Source of the DNA: Halopseudomonas nanhaiensis
GTDB lineage: Bacteria; Pseudomonadota; Gammaproteobacteria; Pseudomonadales; Pseudomonadaceae
Assembly (NCBI RefSeq): GCF_020025155.1
Contig: NZ_CP073751.1
Coordinates: forward strand, 930,001-994,000
Direction of reading: 5' to 3'
DNA: 64,000 bases
Both the position numbers and the translations under genes were made by a program. Position 1 is the stretch's first letter. Each line of letters opens with the position of its first letter. Below are positions 9,194 to 18,172 of this stretch, one piece after another. The notes beneath the pieces were generated by a model, which was not told where the DNA came from, searched no databases, and saw nothing but the letters and a program-made list of their open reading frames with translations.

Positions 9194-9783
9194 TCTTCAC
9201 CAGTTGGGTCGCCTACCTCAGCTTTGCATTCATCGTGTTCCTGATCATTCCGACTGCGCGACTCGCACCCGTCGCAAGGTGGGGAATCCTCCTTGCTGCG
9301 CTGTTGATAGGCGCGGTGCCACTCCCGGGCGGGATGCCCCTGGCGGGTTATGTCCGGGCAGTGACCGACGACCTGGCTATCACGACACTGGCACTGCTCG
9401 GCGCTGCGACGCTGCAGCGCCTGGGGTGGCTAGGAAGTCCCCGATCGTGGCATCAGCTGCAGACATACCTGCTGTTCGTCATAGCCGGGGTGGTGCTGTA
9501 TCCCGCTGCGTTGGGAATGAGCATGTTCGATCCCTACCGCTGGGGTTACACGCCGATGATCCTGATTGGTGTCACCGGCGCGATCGCATTGGCAATGGTC
9601 TGCCTGGAAAACCGCCGGCTGGCTGTGGTCCTTTCGTTGGCCACAGTTGCGTTTGCCTTGCAACTCAAGGCCTCACCCAACTACTGGGACTACATCGTGG
9701 ACCCGCTGCTTGTGCTGTTCGCCGTCGTCGCAACCGCACGCTGGATGGCGCTGCGCTTGACCGGACGGCACGCAACGGCTTGA
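9190..9783 (+). CDS. Multi-pass membrane protein paired with the sialidase-like protein
   Basis: A 197-residue protein with about six hydrophobic segments and few soluble loops. I do not recognise a characterised family. Start ATG 9190 overlaps the stop of the upstream gene, which strongly suggests translational coupling and a shared role, perhaps in cell-surface glycan or envelope handling. A conserved-looking loop, MFDPYRWGYTP, lies around residues 112-122. The aromatic patch SPNYWDYIVDPLL follows in the last third. No catalytic motif is obvious. Function is unknown. Confidence 0.72.
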   Translation: MIFTSWVAYLSFAFIVFLIIPTARLAPVARWGILLAALLIGAVPLPGGMPLAGYVRAVTDDLAITTLALLGAATLQRLGWLGSPRSWHQLQTYLLFVIAGVVLYPAALGMSMFDPYRWGYTPMILIGVTGAIALAMVCLENRRLAVVLSLATVAFALQLKASPNYWDYIVDPLLVLFAVVATARWMALRLTGRHATA

Positions 9784-10088
9784 ACGGCACGCTGGGCGGG
9801 CCGGCGCGCGCACCGATAGTCATGATCTATTGGTCCATGCTAAAGTGCCCGCCCTGACCATGACCGACACGTGTAGACGAACCATGCAAGGTATCCCCAG
9901 GCTTACGCCACCGTAGCTCTCGCCCCGCGCGGCACCTGTCCGCGAACGCGCCACTCTGTAGTCAGACGTGTCTGACTATTCGCAACACTCGATCAATACG
10001 ATTCTGCCACCTGACCTGAGCCCCCGCGCTACGTCATGTCTGCGCGTTCTCAGCAATGCGCCTGGATCGGAGTAATTCTGGACATCGT
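9784..10088. other. Intergenic region upstream of sulP, 305 bases
   Basis: The region separates the sialidase-like operon from the SulP transporter gene. Its main feature is a perfect dyad at 9959-9978, described separately. No convincing terminator for the upstream operon, promoter hexamers or small gene were found. Confidence 0.4.
9959..9978. promoter_or_regulatory. Perfect 20-bp dyad upstream of sulP, probable operator
   Basis: TAGTCAGAC, a 2-base centre, then GTCTGACTA form a perfect inverted repeat with 9-bp arms, ending 110 bases before the preferred sulP start. The short centre and symmetry resemble sites for dimeric helix-turn-helix repressors rather than a terminator, and no T-run follows. 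The cognate regulator is not in this stretch. Confidence 0.5.
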
Positions 10089-11579
10089 ATGAACCTGCAA
10101 ACTGTGCGACAAGAATGGTTTTTCAACCTTCGGGGGGATCTGCTCTCCGGACTCGTGGTAGCCTTGGCGTTGATCCCGGAAGCGATCGCGTTTTCCATCA
10201 TTGCCGGCGTAGACCCGCGTGTGGGCCTTTATGCCTCCTTCAGCATCGCCGTGGTCATCGCGTTCACCGGCGGACGCCCGGGTATGATTTCGGCGGCCAC
10301 CGGCGCGATGGCGTTGCTGATGGTCACGCTGGTCCGTGAACACGGACTCGAATACCTCCTGGCCGCCACGCTGCTGTGCGGCGTACTGCAGATCATCGCC
10401 GGATATCTAAAACTGGGCTCGCTGATGCGCTTCGTATCGCGCTCGGTAGTCACCGGTTTCGTCAATGCCCTGGCGATACTGATTTTCATGGCGCAGCTGC
10501 CCGAGCTAACCGATGTGACGTGGCACGTCTACGCCATGACCGCCGCCGGCCTGGGCATCATCTATCTTTTCCCGTACCTGCCGGTCATCGGCAGGACCAT
10601 CCCGTCGCCGCTGGTCTGTATCCTCGTGCTGACCGCGATCGCCGTCTACCTCGGACTGGATATACGCTCCGTGGGCGACATGGGCGATCTGCCGGACACA
10701 CTGCCGATATTTCTCTGGCCGGACGTGCCATTGAACATCGAGACGCTGATGATCATCCTTCCGTATTCCGCCGCGCTGGCCGTGGTGGGTCTGCTGGAAT
10801 CGATGATGACGGCAACGATCGTCGATGATCTGACCGATACACCCAGCGACAAGAACCGCGAGTGCAAGGGGCAGGGCGTCGCCAACATTGGCGCTGGCCT
10901 GCTCGGTGGCATGGCTGGCTGCGCGATGATTGGTCAGTCGATCATCAATATCAAATCGGGCGGCCGCACGCGTCTTTCGACACTGTCTGCCGGGGTGTTC
11001 CTGCTGTTGATGGTGGTGTTTCTGGGCGACTATCTGGCGCTGATCCCGATGGCTGCCCTGGTCGCGGTCATGATCATGGTGTCGATCGGCACCTTCAGTT
11101 GGGATTCGCTACGCAACCTGCGAAAGCATCCTCTATCGACCAACATCGTCATGGTTGCCACCGTCGCGGTGGTGGTGGCAACGCACAATCTGGCGTACGG
11201 CGTGTTCGTCGGGGTGTTGCTGGCTGCGATGTTCTTCGCGAACAAGATCGGTCACTTCCTGTATGTCGGCAGTGAAGCCAATCCCAACGGTACCGAACGC
11301 GTCTACCAGGTTGTCGGCCAGGTGTTTTTCAGCTCTTCCGACAAGTTCATTGGCTCCTTTGATTTCAAGGAAGCCCTTGAAAAGGTCACTATCGATCTGA
11401 GCCGGGCGCATTTCTGGGATATCACCGCTGTCGCTGCGCTGGACAAGGTCGTCATCAAGTTCCGGCGTGAGGGCGCCGCGGTGGACATCGTTGGCATGAA
11501 CCAGGCCAGCGCCACCATCGTCGACCGATTCGGCGTTCACGACAAACCGGACGCCGTCGACCAGTTGATGGGTCACTGA
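10089..11579 (+). CDS. SulP (SLC26) family anion transporter with STAS domain
   Basis: An inner-membrane anion transporter of the SulP/SLC26 family. The N-terminal half shows the conserved start of the transport domain ([20 protein letters not shown]) and about 12-14 hydrophobic segments. A C-terminal STAS domain covers roughly residues 400-496 (core [20 protein letters not shown]). The substrate cannot be read from sequence: sulfate, bicarbonate and other anions are all known for the family. ATG 10089 is chosen because the conserved N terminus begins there; ATG 10056 would add 11 poorly supported residues. A universal stress protein gene follows after 11 bases, a recurrent pairing in Pseudomonas. 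Confidence 0.9.
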   Translation: MNLQTVRQEWFFNLRGDLLSGLVVALALIPEAIAFSIIAGVDPRVGLYASFSIAVVIAFTGGRPGMISAATGAMALLMVTLVREHGLEYLLAATLLCGVLQIIAGYLKLGSLMRFVSRSVVTGFVNALAILIFMAQLPELTDVTWHVYAMTAAGLGIIYLFPYLPVIGRTIPSPLVCILVLTAIAVYLGLDIRSVGDMGDLPDTLPIFLWPDVPLNIETLMIILPYSAALAVVGLLESMMTATIVDDLTDTPSDKNRECKGQGVANIGAGLLGGMAGCAMIGQSIINIKSGGRTRLSTLSAGVFLLLMVVFLGDYLALIPMAALVAVMIMVSIGTFSWDSLRNLRKHPLSTNIVMVATVAVVVATHNLAYGVFVGVLLAAMFFANKIGHFLYVGSEANPNGTERVYQVVGQVFFSSSDKFIGSFDFKEALEKVTIDLSRAHFWDITAVAALDKVVIKFRREGAAVDIVGMNQASATIVDRFGVHDKPDAVDQLMGH

Positions 11580-11590
11580 GGAGAACAACA

Positions 11591-12448
11591 ATGACCACAT
11601 CCTGTGTTCTGGCCTGTATAGACGGGTCCAACTCCACCCCGGCAGTCTGTGACTATTCGGCCTGGGCAAGCCGGCAGCTGCAGGCGCCGCTCATGTTGCT
11701 GCACGTACTCGATCACGAGCCGTCTCCGGCCCAGCGCAACCTGTCCGGCAACATCGGGCTCGGTAGTCGCGAGCACTTGCTTAACGAACTTGCCGACCTG
11801 GATGAAAAGCGCGCCAGATTGATGCGAGAGCAGGGCAGTCTTCTGCTCGAAGCGGCGATGGAACGGGTTCAGCAAGCCGGAGCCAGTGAGCCGTTCAGCC
11901 GGCAGCGTCACGGCGCTCTCGTCGATACGCTCGCCGAGCTGGAGGACAGCATCCGGCTGCTTGTCATCGGACGTCAGGGCGCAATGGGTGATTCCCTCGG
12001 GGATCACGTCGGCACCCACCTGGAGAGCGTGATCCGTACCATGCATCGTCCCGTGCTGGTCACGGCCGGTAATTTTCGTCCGCCCCGGAGCGTGATGATT
12101 GCTTTCGACAACGGGCCGAGCACTCGCAAGAGCGTGGATATGATTGCAGGCAGCCCGTTGTTCCGGGGGTTGCCTATTCATCTGGTGATGGTGGGTGCCG
12201 ATACCAATGATGCCTGGGAAGCGGTCCGTTCGGCTCAGCAGCAGCTGGAGCGGGAAGGTTTCTCGGTGCAGGCCACCATCCGCGCGGGCGACGTCGAGAA
12301 GGTCCTGCTCGACTACGAGGAAGAACAGGACATCGACCTGATCGTCATGGGCGCCTACGGTCATTCCCGCATTCGCCGCTTCTTTGTAGGCAGCACGACC
12401 ACCAACATACTTGCCCATACCAGGCGGCCGTTGCTGCTGCTTCGCTGA
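11591..12448 (+). CDS. Tandem-domain universal stress protein (UspA family)
   Basis: A 285-residue cytoplasmic protein with two Usp domains in tandem. The first begins at SCVLACIDGSNSTPAVCDYS. The second begins at PRSVMIAFDNGPSTRKSVDM and ends with the nucleotide-binding signature GAYGHSRIRRFFVGSTTTN, suggesting ATP binding in the second domain. The ribosome binding site GAGGAG precedes ATG 11591. Its position 11 bases behind the SulP transporter suggests it modulates that transporter or responds to the same stress, but this is inference from context. It is convergent with the MFS gene. Confidence 0.92.
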   Translation: MTTSCVLACIDGSNSTPAVCDYSAWASRQLQAPLMLLHVLDHEPSPAQRNLSGNIGLGSREHLLNELADLDEKRARLMREQGSLLLEAAMERVQQAGASEPFSRQRHGALVDTLAELEDSIRLLVIGRQGAMGDSLGDHVGTHLESVIRTMHRPVLVTAGNFRPPRSVMIAFDNGPSTRKSVDMIAGSPLFRGLPIHLVMVGADTNDAWEAVRSAQQQLEREGFSVQATIRAGDVEKVLLDYEEEQDIDLIVMGAYGHSRIRRFFVGSTTTNILAHTRRPLLLLR

Positions 12449-12466
12449 GCGAGGGCACCCGCCCGG

Positions 12467-13672
12467 TCAGCAGGAACGCCGCACCGCCGAGTACGCCAAC
12501 AAGGCCGCGCCGGCGGTAGCAACGGCGAGGCTGCCGACGATCGTCGCCGGAAGCGCCTCGGCGTCGAGCATGAACCCTAGCAGGATCGGCGCGAAGGCGG
12601 TGGAGAGCACCATGATCGCCTGCATGACCGAACGGATGGCGCCAATGTGGCGAATTCCGTAACGCTCCGGCCAGAGCGCGCCGAGCGTTGCATTGATCGA
12701 GCCCTGGCTCAGCCCCAACAAGCCGAGAAACACCACTGGTACCCAGCCCGCGCCGGCAAACGTCAGCGTGATCAGCGCTGCGAGCATTGGCAGGAGCGCC
12801 AGCGGCAGCATGCGCTGGGCCGTGATGCGGTCTATTGCGGGTCCGGCGACCAACAGGCTGATCATATGCCCGGCGCCGTAGGCGAAGAACGCCGTGGCGA
12901 AGGCATCCGCCGGCCAACCTTTCAGCCCGGCGATGGCTGCCTGGTGGAACAACAGCGCGGTGACGATGAATGGGACGGCGATAGTGGCCGGAAGGAGCAG
13001 ATAGAAGCACGGATCAGCGAGCACTTCTGCCCGTGTCTTGCCCGGCATGGCCTGCGTGTCGGCTGTCTGGCCAGCCTGGGGATGGGTGGCATGGCGACTC
13101 AGGTGGAGCAGGGCGGGAAGAAGTGCGAGCAGCACGATCAGACCGCTGGCCAACCAGGCCCAACGCCAACTGGTCAGTACGATCAGCAGACTGATCAGCA
13201 TCGGCAGCAGCGCTTCGGACAACGGGTACCCGGCAGCTGCAAAGGCCACGGCCTTGCCTCGCTGTTGCGTGAAGTAACGCCCCGCCGTACTCATGCCGAT
13301 ATGCGAGAGCATCGCCTGTCCACCGAAGCGGACCAGGAAGAAACCGGCCCAGACCATCGCCGCGTGCAGCGCGCCGCCCAGCATCAGACAGCCCGCTGCG
13401 AGTACGAAGGCTGCCAGCAGGGCGACGCGCCGCAGCGTCCAGCGATCGACCAGCCCACCGAAGCGCAGCAGCAAGGCTGCGGCACCCAGGGTTGCCGTAC
13501 TGTAAAGCAGGCCGTACAGGGAATGGCTCAAGCCGAAGCTGCTACGCAGCGCGTCGCCAAACACGCCCACCAGGAAGGTCTGGCCGAAGCCGGACCCCGC
13601 CGTACAAAGCAGCGCGAACAGGCCGAGCGATGGGTTTTCCCGCAGAAAGCCGGGGAGTGGTGGGCGCTTCAA
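12467..13672 (-). CDS. Major facilitator superfamily transporter
   Basis: A 401-residue MFS permease with about twelve hydrophobic segments in two halves of six. The loop between segments 2 and 3 (RFGGLVDRWTLRRVALLAAF) fits the MFS signature G-x3-D-R-x-G-R-R loosely. The equivalent in the second half is VAGPAIDRITAQRMLPLAL. The substrate is not identifiable; the overall look resembles monocarboxylate or CynX-like MFS carriers. The chosen start is a TTG preceded by a GGGA box; no in-frame ATG close by would preserve the first segment. It stands alone, convergent with the universal stress protein gene. Confidence 0.85.
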   Translation of the reverse strand: MKRPPLPGFLRENPSLGLFALLCTAGSGFGQTFLVGVFGDALRSSFGLSHSLYGLLYSTATLGAAALLLRFGGLVDRWTLRRVALLAAFVLAAGCLMLGGALHAAMVWAGFFLVRFGGQAMLSHIGMSTAGRYFTQQRGKAVAFAAAGYPLSEALLPMLISLLIVLTSWRWAWLASGLIVLLALLPALLHLSRHATHPQAGQTADTQAMPGKTRAEVLADPCFYLLLPATIAVPFIVTALLFHQAAIAGLKGWPADAFATAFFAYGAGHMISLLVAGPAIDRITAQRMLPLALLPMLAALITLTFAGAGWVPVVFLGLLGLSQGSINATLGALWPERYGIRHIGAIRSVMQAIMVLSTAFAPILLGFMLDAEALPATIVGSLAVATAGAALLAYSAVRRSC

Positions 13673-13953
13673 TGGATTGTCCCGATACGGTTTTTCGGAC
13701 GATTTCGCCGGTTCGACAACATCTTCGACAAAAGTGCGCTAAAAATACTTTGAGCGAGTTGCATGAATCACAGGCTGAGTATCGGCTGGCCCGGTCCAGG
13801 GTCCGCACCGGTGGCCGGTCACGCCTGGCGTCTGAAGTCGCTGCCTCGAGTTATTTGCATGACGCTGTCGCAGCCGGACGTTCCAGCCGCAGCACCCCGG
13901 CGTTTCGTCTGGCTGCGGCATCCCCATTCAAGGACCCCGTGTGGAGGAGCGTC

Positions 13954-15117
13954 ATGCCAGAGCAGACCGGCAGCGTGTCGCGGGTGCGCGTCTTGTCGCA
14001 ACCGGACTCGGGCTTTCATAGGCTCGTTGAAGAGATGCTTGCCCGAGCGGATATCCGCATCGGCGGCGACAGACCCTGGGATATCCAGTTCCACAGTCCG
14101 GGGGTGCCCGAGCGCGTTCTGTCCAGGGGCAATCTGGGACTTGGCGAGTCGTATATGGACGGCGATTGGAGCGTGCCGGCGCTGGACGAGTTCTTCAATC
14201 GGTTGCTCAGTGCGCGCATCCACCGCGAGGTGCATCCGCTTCGGTTCGTGATCCATGGTCTGCGTGCGCGGTTGCTGAATCTGCAGACGCTGACCAGAGC
14301 GCGGCAGGTCGGCGAGCAGCATTATGATCTCGGCAATGACTTCTACTCGGCCATGCTGGATCCGCGCATGACCTACACCTGCGGCTACTGGGCCGACGCT
14401 TCGACGCTGGACGAGGCTCAGCGGGCAAAGCTTGATCTGATATGCCGCAAGCTCCGCCTGGAGCCCGGCATGCGAGTGCTCGACATCGGCTGCGGTTGGG
14501 GCAGCTTCATGAGCTATGCGGCCGAGCATTACGGGGTGCGGTGCACCGGCGTGACCATCTCGCGGGAGCAGGCCGACTGGGCGCGAGCACGCTACCCGCA
14601 TCTGCCACTCGAGTTCCGGTTTCAGGACTATCGTGAGGTCGAGGGCACCTTCGAACGGATCGTCAGCATCGGCATGTTCGAGCATGTCGGACGCAAGAAT
14701 CACCGGGTGTTCATGGAAGTCGCCCATCGGTGCCTCGCGGAAAACGGACTGTTTCTGCTGCACACCATCGGCAAGAACCTGCGTCACAGCGTGCCCGATC
14801 CGTGGGTCGACAAGTACATCTTCCCCAACGGCGACCTACCCTCGATCGGACAGATCGGCGATGCGGTGGACGAGCTGTTTGTGGTCGAGGACCTGCATAA
14901 CTTCGGCGCCGATTACGACCGCACGCTCATGGCCTGGCACGCCAATTTCGAAGCGGCATGGCCGCGCTTCGCCGATAGGCTGGGAGAGCGGTTCTACCGG
15001 ATGTGGCGGTATTACCTGCTCTCGTGTGCCGGCGCATTCCGAGCGCGCGACATCCAGCTGTGGCAGTGGGTTCTCTCGCGCGAAGGCGTCGCAAGCGGTT
15101 ACCGGCGAATCAGCTGA
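13954..15117 (+). CDS. cfa: Cyclopropane-fatty-acyl-phospholipid synthase
   Basis: Cfa uses S-adenosylmethionine to add a methylene bridge to unsaturated acyl chains of membrane phospholipids, usually on entry to stationary phase or under acid stress. The SAM-binding motif VLDIGCGWGSF is clear. Family patches GEQHYDLGNDFYSAMLD, MTYTCGYW and IVSIGMFEHVGRKNH follow. The length, 387 residues, is typical of the E. coli-type enzyme (382). ATG 13954 has a strong GGAGGAG box. The reading frame stays open far upstream, but that part is antisense to the MFS gene and is not conserved. The last 8 bases overlap the facing small-subunit gene. Confidence 0.95.
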   Translation: MPEQTGSVSRVRVLSQPDSGFHRLVEEMLARADIRIGGDRPWDIQFHSPGVPERVLSRGNLGLGESYMDGDWSVPALDEFFNRLLSARIHREVHPLRFVIHGLRARLLNLQTLTRARQVGEQHYDLGNDFYSAMLDPRMTYTCGYWADASTLDEAQRAKLDLICRKLRLEPGMRVLDIGCGWGSFMSYAAEHYGVRCTGVTISREQADWARARYPHLPLEFRFQDYREVEGTFERIVSIGMFEHVGRKNHRVFMEVAHRCLAENGLFLLHTIGKNLRHSVPDPWVDKYIFPNGDLPSIGQIGDAVDELFVVEDLHNFGADYDRTLMAWHANFEAAWPRFADRLGERFYRMWRYYLLSCAGAFRARDIQLWQWVLSREGVASGYRRIS

Positions 15118-15520
15118 ATCTTGCGAAGGGGTTGGTGCAGGGCGTGTGAATGCCCAGATAGGTGAGCGTCGGGTTGTTTTCGCCCTGCTTGCGCACGTAA
15201 TCGGTGGAGGTAATGAACTCGGTGACGATGCGCCGTTCGAACCACTCAACCCGTTCGTCGGTGTAGTCGATACCCGCGCCGGTGTGATCGCGAACCTTGT
15301 GCAGCCCCACCAGCATGGCCGTCTTGAGATCACCATAGCGTGCGGTGACGTCGTCCACGAAGCGCTTGCGCTGCGCCTGTTCCATGCGGAAGTCGCCGAT
15401 GTACTGACGGACCAGCCCGAGCACGTAGTCCTGTTCGTCTTCGTACAGCCATGCTGCCGACCCCAGCGCCGCCACGGTCACGCCGGCTGCGGAGAGGGTG
15501 AGAAACTGACGTCGATTCAT
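15110..15520 (-). CDS. Tat-signal small subunit of a GMC-type dehydrogenase
   Basis: A 136-residue protein starting with a twin-arginine signal (MNRRQFLTLSAAGVTVAALG) and lacking other recognisable motifs. It lies 9 bases downstream of a GMC oxidoreductase gene that has no signal of its own. The arrangement matches the small gamma subunit of FAD-dependent glucose dehydrogenases and related gluconate/sorbitol dehydrogenases, which carries the catalytic subunit through the Tat system as a hitchhiker. The function is therefore inferred from signal and context rather than strong sequence similarity. Its 3' end overlaps cfa by 8 bases in convergent orientation. Confidence 0.78.
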   Translation of the reverse strand: MNRRQFLTLSAAGVTVAALGSAAWLYEDEQDYVLGLVRQYIGDFRMEQAQRKRFVDDVTARYGDLKTAMLVGLHKVRDHTGAGIDYTDERVEWFERRIVTEFITSTDYVRKQGENNPTLTYLGIHTPCTNPFARFS

Positions 15521-15529
15521 GGGGACTCC

Positions 15530-16981
15530 TCAGCTGAACAGCAGGTTTGCCGCACGGAGCGAGAGCGCCGCGGCGGTGAGGCTGGGATTGGCCGGCGAGC
15601 AGCTGGGATAGGTGGAAGTGCCGACCACCACAAGGTTGCGCATCCGGTGGTGAACCATTCCGGAATCGACCACCGAGCCATCGCCGTCGCGCCCCATACG
15701 CAGGGTGCCCTGCACGTGAGATTCGGTCAGGCGCTTGCGCCGGGCCTCGATCGACTCCACCGGCAGGGGCGCCAGCAGCTCGTTCAGATGATCGAATGCA
15801 TGCTGGATGCCGCGCTCGGCGTACGCCGACTCGCCTGCATAATCGATCACCGCCTGGCCGCTGGATGGGTCCACGGTGATCCGGCTGTCGCGGTTGGGCA
15901 GGTCTTCGCTAACCAGCATAAGCGGTAGCGTCTGGTTCCAGCGGCCAGGCTCCAGACGCAGGCCATGCGGCCAGCGATTCTCGAAGTAGACCAGGCACGC
16001 CGAGCGCTCGCGCCGAAAGTCGCCATCGTAGAAGAAGTAGTTCAGCCCGGTGGTGATGGTGCTGCCGTCGAAGTTCCCCAGCCCGTCGAGGTACACCTCG
16101 ACGTCCAGTCCGACCTGCTCGTGCAGCCCGCGCCCTGTATCGCCATGCTCGATTCCCGACCGCAGCAGAATCGCGGGGCTCTGGATGGCGTTTGCGCCAA
16201 GCACGAACAGGTCGCCATGGACGACGAACTCGCGACCCTCCGACGCCAGGGTAGCACTGCGAATTGCATTGCCCTGGCTCTCCAGGGTGCGCACCTCGGT
16301 TTTCAGGCAGACATCCACCTGCGGGTGACTGTACAGGTCGCTGAAGCCGTTCTCGGCGGTGAACTTCGCGTTGACGGGGCACAGATTGCAGGTGGCATTG
16401 GCGCAGCATGCGCTGCGGTTGCCAGTCGCTACGCGCGCGCGACCGGTCGGCATGATGAAATGATGATCCGGCATCGCCTGTTTCATGATCACATCGATCG
16501 ACGAGCCCTTGTGTGGCGGCTGCGGAAACGGCTTGCTTCGTGGCAACGCCCGGTGCATATCCGCATCACCGGCTATCGACATGATCTCCTCGGCCTGGCA
16601 GTAGAAGGGCTCAAGATCGTCATAGCTGATCGGCCAGTCGTGCCCGATACCGTATTTCGACTGCGTGGCGAAATCGCTCGGATGCATCCGAGGTGTCTGC
16701 GAGAACCAGCAGTTCATTCCGCCGCCGAGCGCAATGGTGGTGTTCCAGGGCTTGTCATGGCGATTCGCGTAGGTCTCGGCCGTCGGTATCGCTGTATTGA
16801 GCTGCTTTTCAATCTGCCAGGCCCAGGGATGATAATCGCCCCATTCGACAATAAGGACGCGGCCCTTGGTGTGCTTGAGTGCTTCGGAAAGGAAGAACGA
16901 TGATCCGAATCCGGACCCGATCACCACCATATCGTAATGCTGTTGATCGATATCGGCGGGTGTCTTGCGATTGATATCCAT
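15530..16981 (-). CDS. GMC-family FAD-dependent oxidoreductase, dehydrogenase alpha subunit
   Basis: A 483-residue GMC oxidoreductase. The FAD-binding loop is VVIGSGFGSSFF near residue 20, and the C-terminal GMC region contains VVVGTSTYPSCSPANPSLTA. Around residue 190 is a cysteine group, CCANATCNLCPVNAKF, closely resembling the iron-sulfur ligands of the Burkholderia FAD glucose dehydrogenase alpha subunit. This points to a dehydrogenase passing electrons to a cytochrome rather than an oxidase. ATG 16981 has a GGGAA box; a TTG at 17005 would add 8 residues. No signal peptide is visible, consistent with export together with the Tat-signal partner. The substrate (sugar, polyol or alcohol) is unknown. 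Confidence 0.88.
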   Translation of the reverse strand: MDINRKTPADIDQQHYDMVVIGSGFGSSFFLSEALKHTKGRVLIVEWGDYHPWAWQIEKQLNTAIPTAETYANRHDKPWNTTIALGGGMNCWFSQTPRMHPSDFATQSKYGIGHDWPISYDDLEPFYCQAEEIMSIAGDADMHRALPRSKPFPQPPHKGSSIDVIMKQAMPDHHFIMPTGRARVATGNRSACCANATCNLCPVNAKFTAENGFSDLYSHPQVDVCLKTEVRTLESQGNAIRSATLASEGREFVVHGDLFVLGANAIQSPAILLRSGIEHGDTGRGLHEQVGLDVEVYLDGLGNFDGSTITTGLNYFFYDGDFRRERSACLVYFENRWPHGLRLEPGRWNQTLPLMLVSEDLPNRDSRITVDPSSGQAVIDYAGESAYAERGIQHAFDHLNELLAPLPVESIEARRKRLTESHVQGTLRMGRDGDGSVVDSGMVHHRMRNLVVVGTSTYPSCSPANPSLTAAALSLRAANLLFS

Positions 16982-17137
16982 GTATTTGTTCCCGGGAACT
17001 GCCAACGGTCCGCGACCGGAGCAGCGTGTCCCTTTTGTCCTGTGCGACGGCAGCCAGAAATGGCTCGCGAAACATGCAGTTGCTTAGTCACTCGGGTTCG
17101 GGGATGGTTCAGCAGGAAAGTGTGAAACGGGTCTCGC

Positions 17138-18166
17138 TTAGAGCATCAGGCGGGCGCCGGACACTTCGGCGACGATACGGGTGAGGCCGTCCCAGACCGA
17201 GCCCGGCTGCTGGCCCTTGATCTGTTCGTCGACGTGTTGAGCTATGCGCAGCCACTGCGGCCACGCTTGTTGCGGATGACGCTTGAGCGCCTGCGCGATC
17301 AGCGGCTTGCGCTTGTCCCAGACCGGCGGACGCTGGGCGGCGAATATGCGGTCGATCGGCAGGCCGCGGGCGAGGTCGTCAGCCATGCTCGATAGCGCAC
17401 GAAGTTCACGGCTCAGCGACCATAGAATGACCGGTGCCTCGACGCCTTCGCCGCGTAGCCCGTTCAGCATGCGCAGCGCATGTTGCGGCTGGCCCTGCAG
17501 CATCGCATCGGCGAGGCCGAAGACATCGTAACGTGCACTGTCGGCGACGACCTGCCCGACTGTTTCGACATCGAGCACCTGTCCCTGACAGAACAGCTTG
17601 AGCTTTTCCACTTCCTGGGCAGCGGCCAGCAGGTTGCCTTCGACTCGCGTGCTGAGCAGCTCCAGCGCATCCGGGTGGGCCTGAATGCCCGCTGCGGCGA
17701 GACGGTCGCGCATCCAGTTCGGCAATTGTGCAGGCTCGATCGGCCAGACCTGGACGAAGCGGGTGTGGGTATGGTCGACCAGCGCCTTGGCCCACTTGCT
17801 GCGCTGCGTACTCCCGTCAAGCTTGGGCAGGGAGACCAGTAGCGTGATGTCTTCGGGGAGATCGTCCAGCCAGGCGAGAAGGGCTTTGGCGCCGTCATCC
17901 CCGGGTTTGCCGCCGGGGATGCGAAGCTCGATCAGACGCTTGCTGGAAAAGAGCGAGAGGCTATGGCTGGCGTCGTAGAGCTGGGACCAGTCGAAACCGC
18001 GTTCAACATGGTATACCTCGCGCTCTTCACAGCCGGCCGCCCGGCACGCCTGACGAATCAGATCGGCGAGCTCGCCGGTCAGCAGAGGCTCGTCGCCGCT
18101 GACGACATAGACCGGAGCCAGCTCATTGGCGAGCTGGCGGGCAAGCTGCGCGGCGTTGAGTTTCAT
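17138..18166 (-). CDS. holA: DNA polymerase III delta subunit
   Basis: HolA is the clamp-loader wrench subunit that opens the beta sliding clamp. The 342-residue length matches E. coli HolA (343). Family sequence is recognisable in LAPVYVVSGDEPLLTGE near the N terminus and in LLAAAQEVEKLKLF in the AAA+-like middle domain, which lacks a Walker A motif as expected. It lies six bases after lptE on the minus strand, the conserved leuS-lptE-holA order of gammaproteobacteria. A CTGAGGG box precedes ATG 18166. Confidence 0.95.
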   Translation of the reverse strand: MKLNAAQLARQLANELAPVYVVSGDEPLLTGELADLIRQACRAAGCEEREVYHVERGFDWSQLYDASHSLSLFSSKRLIELRIPGGKPGDDGAKALLAWLDDLPEDITLLVSLPKLDGSTQRSKWAKALVDHTHTRFVQVWPIEPAQLPNWMRDRLAAAGIQAHPDALELLSTRVEGNLLAAAQEVEKLKLFCQGQVLDVETVGQVVADSARYDVFGLADAMLQGQPQHALRMLNGLRGEGVEAPVILWSLSRELRALSSMADDLARGLPIDRIFAAQRPPVWDKRKPLIAQALKRHPQQAWPQWLRIAQHVDEQIKGQQPGSVWDGLTRIVAEVSGARLML

Positions 18167-18172
18167 GAGCCC

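Noticed and set aside
12647..13753. A 368-residue plus-strand frame
   Set aside because: It mirrors the MFS transporter gene, is rich in Q, H and R, and resembles no protein family.
13492..13953. N-terminal extension of cfa by about 150 residues
   Set aside because: The extension is antisense to the MFS gene, low in complexity, and a GGAGGAG box marks ATG 13954.
14633..15928. A 431-residue plus-strand frame
   Set aside because: It runs out of frame through cfa and antisense through the GMC oxidoreductase; its composition is that of a shadow frame.
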